A stretch of DNA of 64,000 nucleotides, from contig JAAONU010000009.1 of the NCBI GenBank assembly GCA_012932295.1, forward strand, positions 6,002,203-6,066,202, given 5' to 3'. The DNA comes from Cyclina sinensis (taxonomy: Eukaryota > Mollusca > Bivalvia > Venerida > Veneridae). Below are positions 1-11,065 of this stretch, piece by piece; the first letter of the stretch is position 1; each line of letters begins with the position of its first letter. Below the pieces are notes generated by a model. That model worked only from the letters and a program-made list of their open reading frames with translations. It was not told where the DNA came from and did no database searches. The position numbers and the translations under genes were made by a program.

Positions 1-143
1 ACACAAAAACCGGTGTCATCAGTGCAAGGCAATTTTTGCTCTGAATTCCGAGTTTTTTTTGGGCTGCATTCCTATGCAAAAGATTGCCGCAGACATGATG
101 TAGAAAATAACACTTTAGCAAAGAGGTATTACTACAATTTTAA

Positions 144-300
144 TTAACCTATTTATGCCTAATGGATAGTGCCATTTTTGTCAGTTGAACGAGTCCATTT
201 TCAGTTAAAAGGGTTTCTGGTATAAATTTTCAATGTTTTATATAGGGAAGAAAATTCTTTAAGCAAACAGTGTAGACCCTGCATATCGTCATGCAAATGT
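144..300 (-). mobile_element. Partial MITE, same family as 61781-62010
   Basis: Starts with TTAACC and an ATGCCTAATGGA segment. It continues with a stretch matching the reverse complement of the right half of the complete element at 61781-62010 (shared landmarks: ccattttcagttaaaaggg, ggtataaattttcaa, gcaaacagtgtagaccc). Only one end is recognisable; the other half has decayed or been lost. The exact inner limit is uncertain. Confidence 0.6.
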
Positions 301-945
301 AAATTTACATTAAACGTGTATGCGTTTGATTTTTTTTTTTTTTTTTTTTTTTTTGCAATAACTCAAAAAAAAAAGATTTTTTTTCTGAAAAATGATTAAA
401 TTTATTTACGGGCATTGTCTGCACATTTCTCTTTTTGCTAAATTAAATCTTTTACTGTTTACAATTATTTTCACTTTAATTTCACATGACTTGTGCAAAA
501 ATATAATTATAAAGACGTTATTTAGCAATGTAAAAAGTACACCTCAGCTATTAAACTTCCGTTTTGAACACTGGTAAAATTCCATTATGGTGGTTTTTGT
601 GAAGTGAAAATCGATTTCATAAGAAAACAGTGAATGCTTTAAACATGTAAATGTTTAAAATGAAATAACATAGTATATAACGCTTTGCAGTTTCTTGTAA
701 AAAGGTCAGCCTTAGTGTTTACACGTAAACATCTATGTAGAACAACTGCATCACAGATTGTTTACCTGAAGAGAATGGAATGTCTAGACGCAATATAACG
801 CGAGTCATTTATGTTACACACATCCAGGCACGTGCAAAATACATGTTAAAACACTTAACTTATCTGGTAATATGACATTACCATAATTAACATAAAACAC
901 TTCATACATACTAGAGTCTTAAATGCAAGCTATATTACTCTTTTC

Positions 946-1011
946 GATAAACGGCAAATTATAAACTGATAAATGGCAAATTATAAACTGATAAACGGCA
1001 AATTATATACT
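946..1011. repeat. 22-bp tandem repeat, three units
   Basis: Three consecutive 22-bp units of the form gataaacggcaaattataaa plus ct, differing from each other at one or two bases. This is a short minisatellite with no coding or known functional content. Confidence 0.85.
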
Positions 1012-2178
1012 GATGTATCAATTGTTTTCTGAAATATGCGTTATGATATACAGTGAAGCAAACATTGCCCGGTGTCCATACATTTTTTATTAAAACATAG
1101 CCAATCTTTGTTTAGTTGATCAATAAAAAATGTATCCACTCTGGTTAAAATACTGCCCACTTTAATCTTTCTGTTTGTTTCGTTTTATCTGAGATAAAAT
1201 TAAGTACACAGTTCAAACACAAAGGGTACATCTAATTAACCATATTTATACTGGTTTATGTACGGTTGTTTGATTTTTAATTTCTAGTTAATAAAGAGAA
1301 AAAATATACACATTACGTCAGTTAACAAAAAAATGTTCATTAAATGAAATAGTTTTCTAATCTATCCCTTTGTACAAATTGTAGTACGTTGACCTAGTGA
1401 GGTATCCCTGACACACGATACCCAGCAATGGGTTGTTATGAATCACTGTACATTTTTACCTGTCATCATTTACAATAACAGCCGACAATTAACTCACCTT
1501 AACCTTGGGTTATCCTTATAATTTGGAAAATAATCAGAATTTCCTCTTATCTTCTTCTGCAACTTGGTAAATAATAGCAACAAACATAACTGTGGGAATT
1601 TTTTCTTCATTCATCCGTTTGTCTAAAAATAGATTCGTTTGTACACAGTGTGGGGATTTTCCACTGTAATCTTCCACTGGCCTATATTATTGTGTACCGA
1701 TTCACTGCGAGTTTACCAATATCAATAGTTTACATGGCAAGGAACCAATAAAATGGCGGACAGACGGAGAAAATGGCGCGATTTTCGATTTTCTTTACCA
1801 TCTGTTGTATTTTAAGTGCATAATTTCCATGTAATTTTAATACAGATTAACTGTAATGAATTGGGGTATTGGATGGTATCTTTTATCATTTTATCTTCAA
1901 TATAAATTTACTTCACTGTATCGTATGTCAAATATGAAATTATATTTCCCGAAGAAATGTTCGATAAGACCAAGTATGTTTAAATTGATAGATCTTTGAC
2001 TCAGTAAATAAAAAAGTTATAAGAAACTTCTAAAGCTAGGAGATACAATGAGATAACAGTATCTGATATAAATACTGTATAACATTTATTTTTGCAAATT
2101 ACAGACATAAGTGCAAATCAAGATTTTTATATAACTATGATCGGCCGACATTCGTTTTTTTTTCTTTCCAAATCATAC

Positions 2179-2225
2179 ATATGTATGTATATATGTATGT
2201 ATGTATGTATGTCTGTCTGTCTGCC

Positions 2226-2308
<83 letters not shown>

Positions 2309-2365
2309 GTCTGTCTGTCTGTCTGACTGTCTCCGTCTCTGTCTCTCTCTCCCTGTCTCTCATGA
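2179..2365. repeat. Compound tetranucleotide microsatellite
   Basis: Runs of TATG, then GTCT, then ATCT, then GTCT again, ending in imperfect CTCT. The long repetitive open frames here (poly Tyr/Ile/Cys/Leu/Ser patterns) are by-products of the repeat and not genes. Confidence 0.97.
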
Positions 2366-2848
2366 CATTTACCGTTTAATAACTGGAATCACAAATACCC
2401 GATTTTCATCAATTTACCATGTTGAAAAGCTTTGTAACAATTAAATTATATATGCAAAACGAAAGAAATTGAATTTGAATTTTGCAAAAGTTACTGCTGT
2501 AAAACCAAAACAATGTAAAACTGCTAAAAACTGGAGAAAAAAAGAATGGCTTGAGTGGGGTTTGAACCCATGTCCTTCAGTGTAAATATCTCAATCCTAC
2601 ACAAATTAATGGAACTGAATACTCAGTCTCTTCAGAGTGGAGGTAGGGTATTAGGAGTCTTATACGTTTGAAGTTGTCTGTCTATACAATTTATGCTTCA
2701 GGAAGTTATCATAGACTTATTATGTCAGTCAAACAACTTGGGCAAATCATGATTACGTCGGGCATTGTCGAGCGATTGCTTTTGCTCTAGGCCACTCGAA
2801 AATAATTCACAGAAGCCCCAAGAGAGAAAGACCGTCCAAGGTTATTAC

Positions 2849-2856
2849 TTAAAGTC
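2849..2856. repeat. Left host TTAA and start of L terminal repeat
   Basis: TTAA at 2849-2852 is immediately followed by AGTCCCATTCATTCTC. It pairs with TTAA 50683-50686 at the other end of the complex as the target-site duplication of the outermost insertion. Confidence 0.88.
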
Positions 2857-3098
2857 CCATTCATTCTCAAAAACATTATTTTTCCGTTTCAAAAATGACA
2901 ACGGAAATTTTACAAATTGCTTCAAACATGAAATGATACAGAATGAACACGTCTCATTTTCCAATGCCTGTTACTTGTCTCGATATTACTTATTGAAAAA
3001 CCCAAATTGGTATTTCGGATGGATGTCAAAATACTGATTGTGTTTACAAAATTCATAAGCGAGAATTTCCGAAGTCAGTTCGTTAGACATCGGCACGC

Positions 3099-3116
3099 GT
3101 TTCCGTAGTCGGTCCG
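3099..3116 (+). promoter_or_regulatory. Candidate subterminal transposase-binding motif, L end
   Basis: gtttccgtagtcggtccg lies about 246 bp from the L terminus. A related gttttccgtagactctccg lies 217 bp from the R terminus (10974-10992) in the same orientation relative to the end. Shared subterminal motifs are common binding sites for transposases. This is a pattern-based suggestion only. Confidence 0.4.
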
Positions 3117-3183
3117 CGATACTCTGTAAACTTCGGAAGTACGCAGAACTAGATGACGTCATCTGAACGAGAATTCGAAGAAA

Positions 3184-6100
3184 ATGGATGTCAAAACACA
3201 AGCTACACCTGAAAAACGAAAACGAAGAGGGCCTGCTCTAACAGAATCGACCAGGAAAAGAAGGAAAGCTGAAAGAGTAAAGAAGTCGAATTTAAACAGA
3301 ATCTCTATTGGGACACAATTTGAGCGTTGGATGAAGTTCAAAAACGAATCTGGGTTAAAAACTCACGCTGATGTTGCCAAAACTCTCTTAGACAAGTAAG
3401 ACAACATTTTGTATTCGCTACAACTGTTAGTTTGTAATGTGTTTGTGTTGTCCAGTTTGTACTGTCGGTGAGGGATCTTAAGGTGTATAAAAATGCAAAC
3501 TGTAACAAACACGATAAATGAGATAAAACATGAATTTGTAGAAAGATGATTTATTAGGTTTCGTACTCAGATGTTTCGTAACAATGTACACCTATAAACA
3601 ATAGATAAAGCAATAGGGTTTGTGTAGATCATTTACAACTACAGGAATACTAGCTGTCATGACTGAAACCCTATTTCGAACTTTTTTCATTAAAAAAGCA
3701 ACAGGCAATTGAAGTCAGTCATATATTAGAATATCCTTTTCACATGGCTACACCTGCTTTTTGTCATGTAATATATTTTTAAAACTGTAACTTTCATGTT
3801 CTTTATTATTTAAGTACACATAAGAAGAAAATATAGGAATATGTTACACAATTTGTGTTACACATGCATTTGAAGAGTTTGTCAGTTTAAAATTTATTTC
3901 ATGAAAATATTTCTTCTTAATGAATCTACTCATACTTTTTATGATTTCTTATGAATTGTTTTACCCATGAACATTACATATTGAATCTACACAAACTTTA
4001 TATTATTTCTCATGATCTAAATGAGGTAGATGTAAGAGCATTGGACGTATCATGTCAAAACGGACCCAAGTTAAAAGGTCCTCATGTCATAAATGATGAT
4101 CATTACTTGTAATTTCGAAATATTATCATCATTTATTATTCCATTATTCTTACCAAATATGTTTTGAACCACATGTAATGTAGATTTAGTTGAAATAATT
4201 TTGATATTGATTTTATTCCTTAAAACCATAAGAAAAGGGAATCAAACTTGTGTAAGATTTTGCTAAGTATATGTAGCTGGAATAGTAAGAGCTCCCACTA
4301 ACTATCAGGACAGTTGCTGTTCAGTTTTTGAGAATAGATCACAGACATTTTGTACATTACATAGTTTGGACACAGAATATTTACAGCATTGTAATTCAGC
4401 TTATTTCTTGGAAAAGTCTTGGGTTAGGGCAGTTTCGACTAAAAGCCAGCACTAGATAATCCAAGACTTGTTGGTTCGATCTCCATAATGGACTAACGTT
4501 TCTTTGGGCAATTTGTCTTATGTATTGATTGTAGTGATAATTTGTCTCACACTTCTAATAAGATCAAATCATGTTAGATTCTGTCAAGTGCAAATTTATT
4601 CATTCATTCATTATATTCTTTTTAGTTTCTTGTCCAGACCTCAGCCTGCTGCACCACAACCTTCAAGTACTAGTAAGGTGACCTCAACTCCGTTTAAATT
4701 CCAATTTAAACAGAAGAAAATGGAAAGTCCAATGGTGTCAGAGATTTCTGTTGCCGAAACTACAGACAGGTACTAGAACAATTTTCTGTAAAAAAAAATT
4801 GGAATTATATTTCTAGAGAAATAAAAAGATTTTTTGCAAGAAAATTGTTTTGTAGTCATGAATGTAATGGATAATTTTGCAACTTTTTTATAGTTAAACT
4901 GTATTGATTTAAGTCATTGTTTTTGTTCATCTTATTCAATATCAATGTTTGATAACTCATTTATATGAAGATAATTTCAGGTAAGTGTACATGTACATAC
5001 AATCAAAGCATTGAAGCAGATGCGTGAATTTTAGAATTCTAGTGAGTGTTCTGTGCATATTTTACTTTAAAAAATTTTTTTTTAGTTCTTAAGTACCTAA
5101 AATGGAATTGATTCAGCATCTAAAGTTCTAACATTAAGCAGTGACAACAAGTCCTGTAACCTAAGTTTTATTGGTACCAGTTGCAGTGAATCAACTCTGT
5201 CAGCGGAAGAAATCAGAAAGGTAAAGGAAGTGAAAACCACTAGCACTGGACGTCAGATCTTCCAGAAAGCTTCATCATCTTTTGTTGATCCTATTAAGTA
5301 AGTTATATACCTATATTTACTCGCATTGCTGAGTTTTAATAGTTTGTTTACAAAACACCACAGTTTCCAAAGTAATCTTTTCCTGTGTATGTAACTATCT
5401 GTTAGTTCTAAGTGAAAACAATTATACATTGTAAATAAATTATTACTTGACCAGATTAGCCAAAAATATTTCTTTTATTACAGCTGTATTCAGTGGGAAC
5501 AAAACAATGTTGCAAGTTGATTATGTTGGTAAAAATATATTACATGTACATGTATTTTAACATTAGTTCATGAGATCACTGTCAGTTTCTTTAAATTGAA
5601 TTTTACTTTGATAGGCCATGTAACTCTATGATCCTTGTTGTTAACAGCTTGTCAATTGATGTGTCTCTGATGTCAGACATTGAAGATCCAGATGAAGATG
5701 ATCCGGATTATGTACCAGAATTTGAAATAACAGCTGTGCTGTGAGTAAAGCCATAATTTATTCCTGATAGGATTGCATAACTGGCAATAACATGCAAGAT
5801 TTCCCTTTGGAAATGCATTTGTGTCATTCAGTTGCAACCTTCACAGTCTTAATTTTTCCGAAATAAATTTTTAGCGATGTGGGCTCAGCATTTGAATTTG
5901 AAATTCCCATCTGCCACCTTCTTCCACAATGTTCAGAGATGTTACATTGTACCGACTGTAAATAGTTATTGGGAGGAACAGCAAACTGAGGTGCTGAACT
6001 CATTTAAGGATACAGATGTGATTGTGTTAGGTAAGCAAGATTGTAGTGTTTGTAAAGTCTAGTAAGCATATTAATAGATAGATATGCTTACCGGAAGACA

Positions 6101-9100
6101 GTACATATATGTACATGCAATCAGATATTGACATTTATGTAGGGGGATATCTGCCCAGTCTTTTCTTAGCTGCTTAAAAGAAAATTACATATTAGCTTCT
6201 TCTATTTTTAAAACAATAATTTCAGCTGTCTGTTCCCAATGATGCAATTTTATTATTTATAAATTTTATATGCAGAGTTAATTATACTCCCTGCAGAAGA
6301 GTTGTAATAGGCATGGACTTGATTCAGCTTAGTTACATACGATTTATAATTTACTTTTCAATCACAGGATATTACTTTATCTTGGTGTGTCTTATTATTT
6401 CAAGGTCATGTTCAGATATAGGTTATGTGAGAAGAAAGGTGAGTTTAGGGTTAACCCCCTCCCCCCCCCCCATTGTTTCAATGAGTTTTATATATTTAAA
6501 TCACAGGTGATGGGCGTAATGATTCACCTGGTCACTCAGCTCAGTACTGCTCATATACCTTGATGGAGGAAAACAGCAAAAAGATTCTAACAATTCAAAC
6601 GCTAGACAAGAGGACAACAGAGCTCAAGTCAACTAATATGGAAAAAATTGGTTTTACTAGAGCCATGCAAGAAATTCTTGATAAAGGAATCCCTGTCAAG
6701 GAAGTTGTGACAGATGCCCACTTAGGGATAGGAGCAGTCATGAGTAAGCTTTTACATTTAAATCATCTAAACATTGAACAATCTGGCCTTCAGTAAAACT
6801 TTCATTGAGAAATATGGCTGTCATTATTTCATATTGACAGCCCTACTGGAGCTATTCAGACTGTGGTATATATCTTTAATTATTTTATATGCCCCCATTG
6901 AAGATGAGGGGGCACTTCATTTCCGATCAATATCTAGAGAAAACCCTTGTACCAACCTTCCTCAAACTTGGTATGTAGGTTGGTCATGACCAGTAAATGA
7001 CCCCTGTAGTTTTTAACATCAAAGGTCATGGTCACAGTGACCTGGAAAAGCAAAACGGTTTCTGATCAATAACTATAGAACCATGGGTCCAAATTCTTCA
7101 AACTGAGTGTGTAGGTTGGTCATGGCCAGTACATGTCCCTTACAGTTTTCAGGTCTCCAGGTCAAAGGTCAAGGTCAAAGTGACCTTGAAAAGCAAAATT
7201 GTTTCTGTTGAATTACTGAGGAATTCTTAGGCCCATGTTCCTGAAACATGGTATATAGGTTGTTCCTGACCAGTACATGAGCCCTTTAGTTTTTCAGATC
7301 ATAAGGAGAAATGCCAAGGTCACAGTGATATTGAATGGCAAAATGGTTTCCGAACAATAACTATAGAATGATTGGTCCCAGCTCCTGAAAACTTCATAGC
7401 ACCCTCTAGGGATAAGGCACTAGGGGGGCACATATGCTTTAAAGACATCTCTTTTTTTTTAATTCTCAGACCAAGTTCGGAATTTATCTGATGTGATGTG
7501 TAAAAGAAGGATAACAAAGCTGTTGTGCAAACATTAACTTTATGAAAAACAGAAGAAAATAATATGCTGTCTCTTTCATTTTAGAAGTGTTACTTCCTGT
7601 CGACTGTTGATAGAAAATGATATGCCTTTCAGTATATTGTACTGTTGATATACCTCAAACCCAACATTGACAACTGCATAATCATTTGCATACAGATCTG
7701 TCTGTTACCAGGTTTAATGACAGTATCTCCTAAAATTTCCTTTTTTAATTTAACATGTATGTTTTATAAAACATCTTACAGACTGCCTTTAACCTAAAAA
7801 GCCAATGAGAAACCTTGTGTACTTTCATGCTGTTTTTGTACAGAATACTAGCATTATCCAGAATAAATTGGAAATTTACTATCAGTTGATTTATAATATA
7901 AATTTCTAAAAAAATTCTTGACACAGTAGTAGTTGTTGTAATAAATGGGTTTAGTTGTTTCATTTTCAGAGTCAACTTATGGACACATCAAACATTCACA
8001 TGACATTTGGCATGCAGCCAAAAACCTAGGGAAGAAAATAATGAAGGTATTTTTCTTGGTTTTCTCTATTTACAAGAATATATAAATATTAAACATGAAT
8101 TTTGGGATACTTGTGTTTTTACAATTATAAAAAGAAAATTGCTGGTTTTATCTCAACCCCTATTGAAGTGTTATCTACAAGATTTATGTGGATTATTAAT
8201 GTTCAGATGTAATGTGTTCCTTCTGCAGACATGCCACAACTTTTTCATTTTTTCATAAGAATGAAATGGGGTTAGTAAAGACATTGCCATATAAATCAGT
8301 ACACAATTAGATTGACCTGGTCTCAGAAAGAACATTTAGAACATATTCTATTGCTTCTGTATAGCTGTGATCTGATCATAGTCAACAGCTCAAAAGGTCC
8401 ATTCTAAATGCCAAGCATTAACCATAACTTAGTTAGTGTAAGAAGAAAAAAATGAAAAAGGCATCTCAGGAATAGCTACAGTCAGAAAACACAGCCTACC
8501 TACAAAGCCAAAAAGTACAGAGGAAATTAGAACATATATTTATATAATGAGTTATTGAAAAAGACACTTCAAACAGTCAACAAAAATGAGAACCTGAGGG
8601 GTTGTGAAATACTTTTTTCAGGTTGCCCAGAAAAAGGAGAACAGAATTCTGGTCAACTGGCAGCGTGATATTCTGAATCACTTCTGGTTCTCTTGCAGCA
8701 AGGCCACAAACTATCTAGAGTTCATGGTAGGTTATGTCTTTTTTTCAGTAAAAGTTCTATGAAAGCATGTTACACTTAGAAGCAAGTACTGTATCATTCA
8801 CTTCTTTTTACTTAAAACTACCATCCAGTGTTATTAAGTTTGTAAGTTAAATGGTAGTAAATATTTTTTACAAAATCAGGTGAATGAAATGTCAGTCACT
8901 GATGGGATTGTAACAACAAGTAGATCAAAGATCAATTTTTGTCAGGTGTTCATGGTAAATCATAAATAATGACTTGTTTACTAAGAAGCATATCCTTTTC
9001 AGTGCATATGGCGTAGTCTGCTTCATCACATTACCAACCAGCACGAATGGGTATTGTCACATGGTACTGGCATCAATCAGTGTTTACATGACCCACTTGA

Positions 9101-10028
9101 TCCAGAAGAAGAGAGAAGCAAACAGTGGTTATCCCCATCTGAGGACAAAAAGGTTCTGGAGAAACTTCAAGCAGTTATGCTTGATAAAAGATTACTTGGA
9201 AAGGTCCATTACTATTTGAACTTCAGGTATTTTTGCTCTTCAATTTAAAAAAATGAGAGAGAAGGGCCCAGTCTTTTTATTTGATGGATGTGTGAGCCTC
9301 CATAATATTTCTTAGTCATGACTCAAGGCCCTTGTTATCTGATTATTGGTTGCAATTTAAGTATCTTTCTTTCAGTCACTGGCTCAAATTATAACATCAA
9401 CAAATATGAATATACAATTGTGCAGTTATATGGATAGCTCCTGTTGTATAGAATCAACCCTATTTGTAAATCTTGTTTGTTTCATTACAGAATGTCTGTA
9501 TTTTTTATGCCCCCAAAGGGAGGCATATAGTTTTTGAACTGTCCGTCCGTCAGTATGTCCGAAAACTTTAACATTTGCAATAACTTTCTTATTAGTAAGT
9601 ACATTTACTTCATACTAGGACACCACACACCTTTGGACAAGGCCTTCCCACTGACCTATATTTATTTGAACTTGACCCCTGAATGACTGGTTCTCAGATG
9701 AAAGCACCACTTTCGGGGGAATTTTCATCTTACTGTGACAGTTCTTGTTTCTTTCTGATGAAAGTAGTACCGGAAGTAAAACTGGAAAAACAAATTTTAA
9801 TTCAGATGTTCTGATTTCTTTGATGCTCAGTAACATTACTGGTTTATTTTATACCACTTTCAGAAGTACTTCAGAACTTGAGGTTTTTCATCAGCTTATT
9901 CTGATGTATTGCGCAAAAAGATTTGCATATTCCCCACCCGTTTACAAGATACGAAATAGACTGGCTGCCATTGACCACAACTATCATGTAGACAGACCAC
10001 TGAAAAGAAACAAGGATGGAGAAATCAG
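3184..10028 (+). pseudogene. Kolobok transposase copy with exon 5 deleted
   Basis: Same gene as 16112-26642. Exons 1-4 are at 3184-3395, 4638-4769, 5139-5297 and 5648-5740; the 3' part of exon 6 ends at 6030; exons 7-11 are at 6507-6743, 7970-8046, 8622-8726, 9003-9226 and 9864-10028. An 825-bp deletion joins intron 4 to the middle of exon 6 near 5872. It removes exon 5 (acidic segment) and the start of exon 6. An acceptor-like TTTTTAG sits at the join, but splicing exon 4 to it would be out of frame. The terminal exon is separated from this copy by the nested insertions; candidates on the same strand lie at 28857 and 45076. It cannot make a complete transposase as it stands. Confidence 0.85.
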
Positions 10029-10752
10029 GTATATACAGAGAATATAGAAACCTTCCACGAATTCAGTTAATATATGTAATATATTTTCCCAAATTTTGGC
10101 ACAGCATTTGTTTTTATGCCCCCCATTGAAAATGAGGGGGCATATAGTTTGGCAAATTACGGTTGGTCGGTCAGACACTTTGGTTTATGATCAATATCTA
10201 CAGAACCCTTTGACCCACCTTCCTCAGTCTAGGTATGTAGGTTGGTCATGACCATCAGATGACCCCTGTTGTTTTTCAGGTGACCAGGTCAAAGGTCAAG
10301 GTCATATTGACCTTGAATAGCAAAACGGTTTCCAATCAATAACTACATAACCCTTGGATCCAGGTTGTTTGTTTAAACTTAGAAAGTAGGTTGGTCATGA
10401 CCAATAGATGACCCCTGTAGTTTATCACGTCACCAAGTCAAAGGTCACAGAGTCCTTGAAAAGCAAAAAAGTTTCCAATCAGTAACTATATAAACTGGGG
10501 TCCCAGGTTGTTATCCCCCCGCCAAAGGCGGAGGGGATATTAGAAATGCCCTTCGTCCGTCTGTGCGTCCGTGTGTCCGTGCATCTGTGCGTCCGTCCGT
10601 CCGAAACAATTTTGTCCGGAGCATAACTCCAAAACTACTTGAGGGATTTTATTCAAACTTCATACACTGACAGAGCACATTGGTAGGTAGTGCAGTGTGA
10701 AAGTGCAATAACTCTACCTTGCCTTTTTTTAGAGTTATTCCGCTTTATCAAA

Positions 10753-10780
10753 TTAAAGTCCCATTAAGCCTCAGCAACAT
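10753..10780 (+). repeat. TTAA plus R terminal inverted repeat (insertion junction)
   Basis: The inner L sequence ctttatcaaa is followed by TTAA (10753-10756), then AGTCCCATTAAGCCTCAGC. Aligned with the L terminus, the first nine bases are identical, then CTCA and AACAT recur at the same spacing (about 19 of 24). The same junction recurs inverted at 34441-34468. Confidence 0.88.
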
Positions 10781-10945
10781 CAATATTTGTTTTCGAAAGG
10801 AAAGTCAAGTATGTGTAACAGATTTATGTAATTATGTATTATGCATATTATCACGAGGGAAAAACGTTCAAAAACGCCATGGATGCGAAAGAATTATTGG
10901 TAAACTTCTCATCATTGTTTACAAAACAACACGCTCATGTATATT

Positions 10946-10961
10946 CCGAATGTACATTCGG
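10946..10961. promoter_or_regulatory. Perfect 16-bp palindrome CCGAATGTACATTCGG
   Basis: An uninterrupted inverted repeat 190 bp inside the R terminus and about 105 bp upstream of the ballast-gene ATG, conserved in all three R blocks. It could be an operator-like protein site or part of the transposition end. The length makes chance possible but unlikely. Confidence 0.5.
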
Positions 10962-10973
10962 CATTTTTACGGA

Positions 10974-10992
10974 GTTTTCCGTAGACTCTCCG
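10974..10992 (+). promoter_or_regulatory. Candidate subterminal transposase-binding motif, R end
   Basis: Counterpart of the L-end motif at 3099-3116. It shares TTTCCGTAG and a downstream TCCG, and is flanked by further TCCGTA/ACGGA pairs (10970-10996). Confidence 0.4.
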
Positions 10993-11028
10993 TATGTTTT
11001 CGCTATCGGATTAAACCGCAGGAAATGA

Positions 11029-11036
11029 TGACGTCA
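11029..11036. promoter_or_regulatory. CRE palindrome upstream of ballast-domain gene
   Basis: TGACGTCA ends 29 bp before the ATG at 11066. It recurs at 34185-34192 and at the equivalent place near 50403-50410. It occupies almost the same position relative to the start codon as the CRE of the transposase gene, suggesting shared control of both genes. Confidence 0.6.
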
Positions 11037-11065
11037 AACTACACACTTTCTGAAACAACAACAAA

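Larger units (their letters stand above)
1..2848. other. Left host flank, no gene recognised
   Basis: AT-rich DNA with only short, low-complexity open frames. I see no exon set that I can assemble into a protein. It contains a MITE fragment (144-300), a 24-base T run near 331-354, a 22-bp tandem repeat (946-1011) and a large microsatellite (2179-2365), each listed separately. A stretch near 1745-1790 has AATGGCGG-type motifs typical of animal promoters but no supported gene behind it. Confidence 0.6.
2853..10752 (+). mobile_element. L half of outer Kolobok copy (block 1)
   Basis: Runs from the L terminal repeat at 2853 to the internal TTAA at 10753, where the next copy begins with its R end. 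It matches blocks 18248-26973 and 34469-43192 in reverse complement over its whole length, except for an 825-bp deletion near 5870. In the simplest reconstruction its original partner R half is the last block (43197-50682). Confidence 0.88.

Noticed and set aside
2092..2444. Two overlapping open frames rich in Tyr, Ile, Cys, Leu and Ser
   Set aside because: They are translations of the tetranucleotide microsatellite and have no independent support.
2555..2612. Possible tRNA-like fragment with gggtttgaaccc
   Set aside because: Only a B-box-like motif is present; no A box or complete cloverleaf could be traced, so it is not listed as an RNA gene or SINE.
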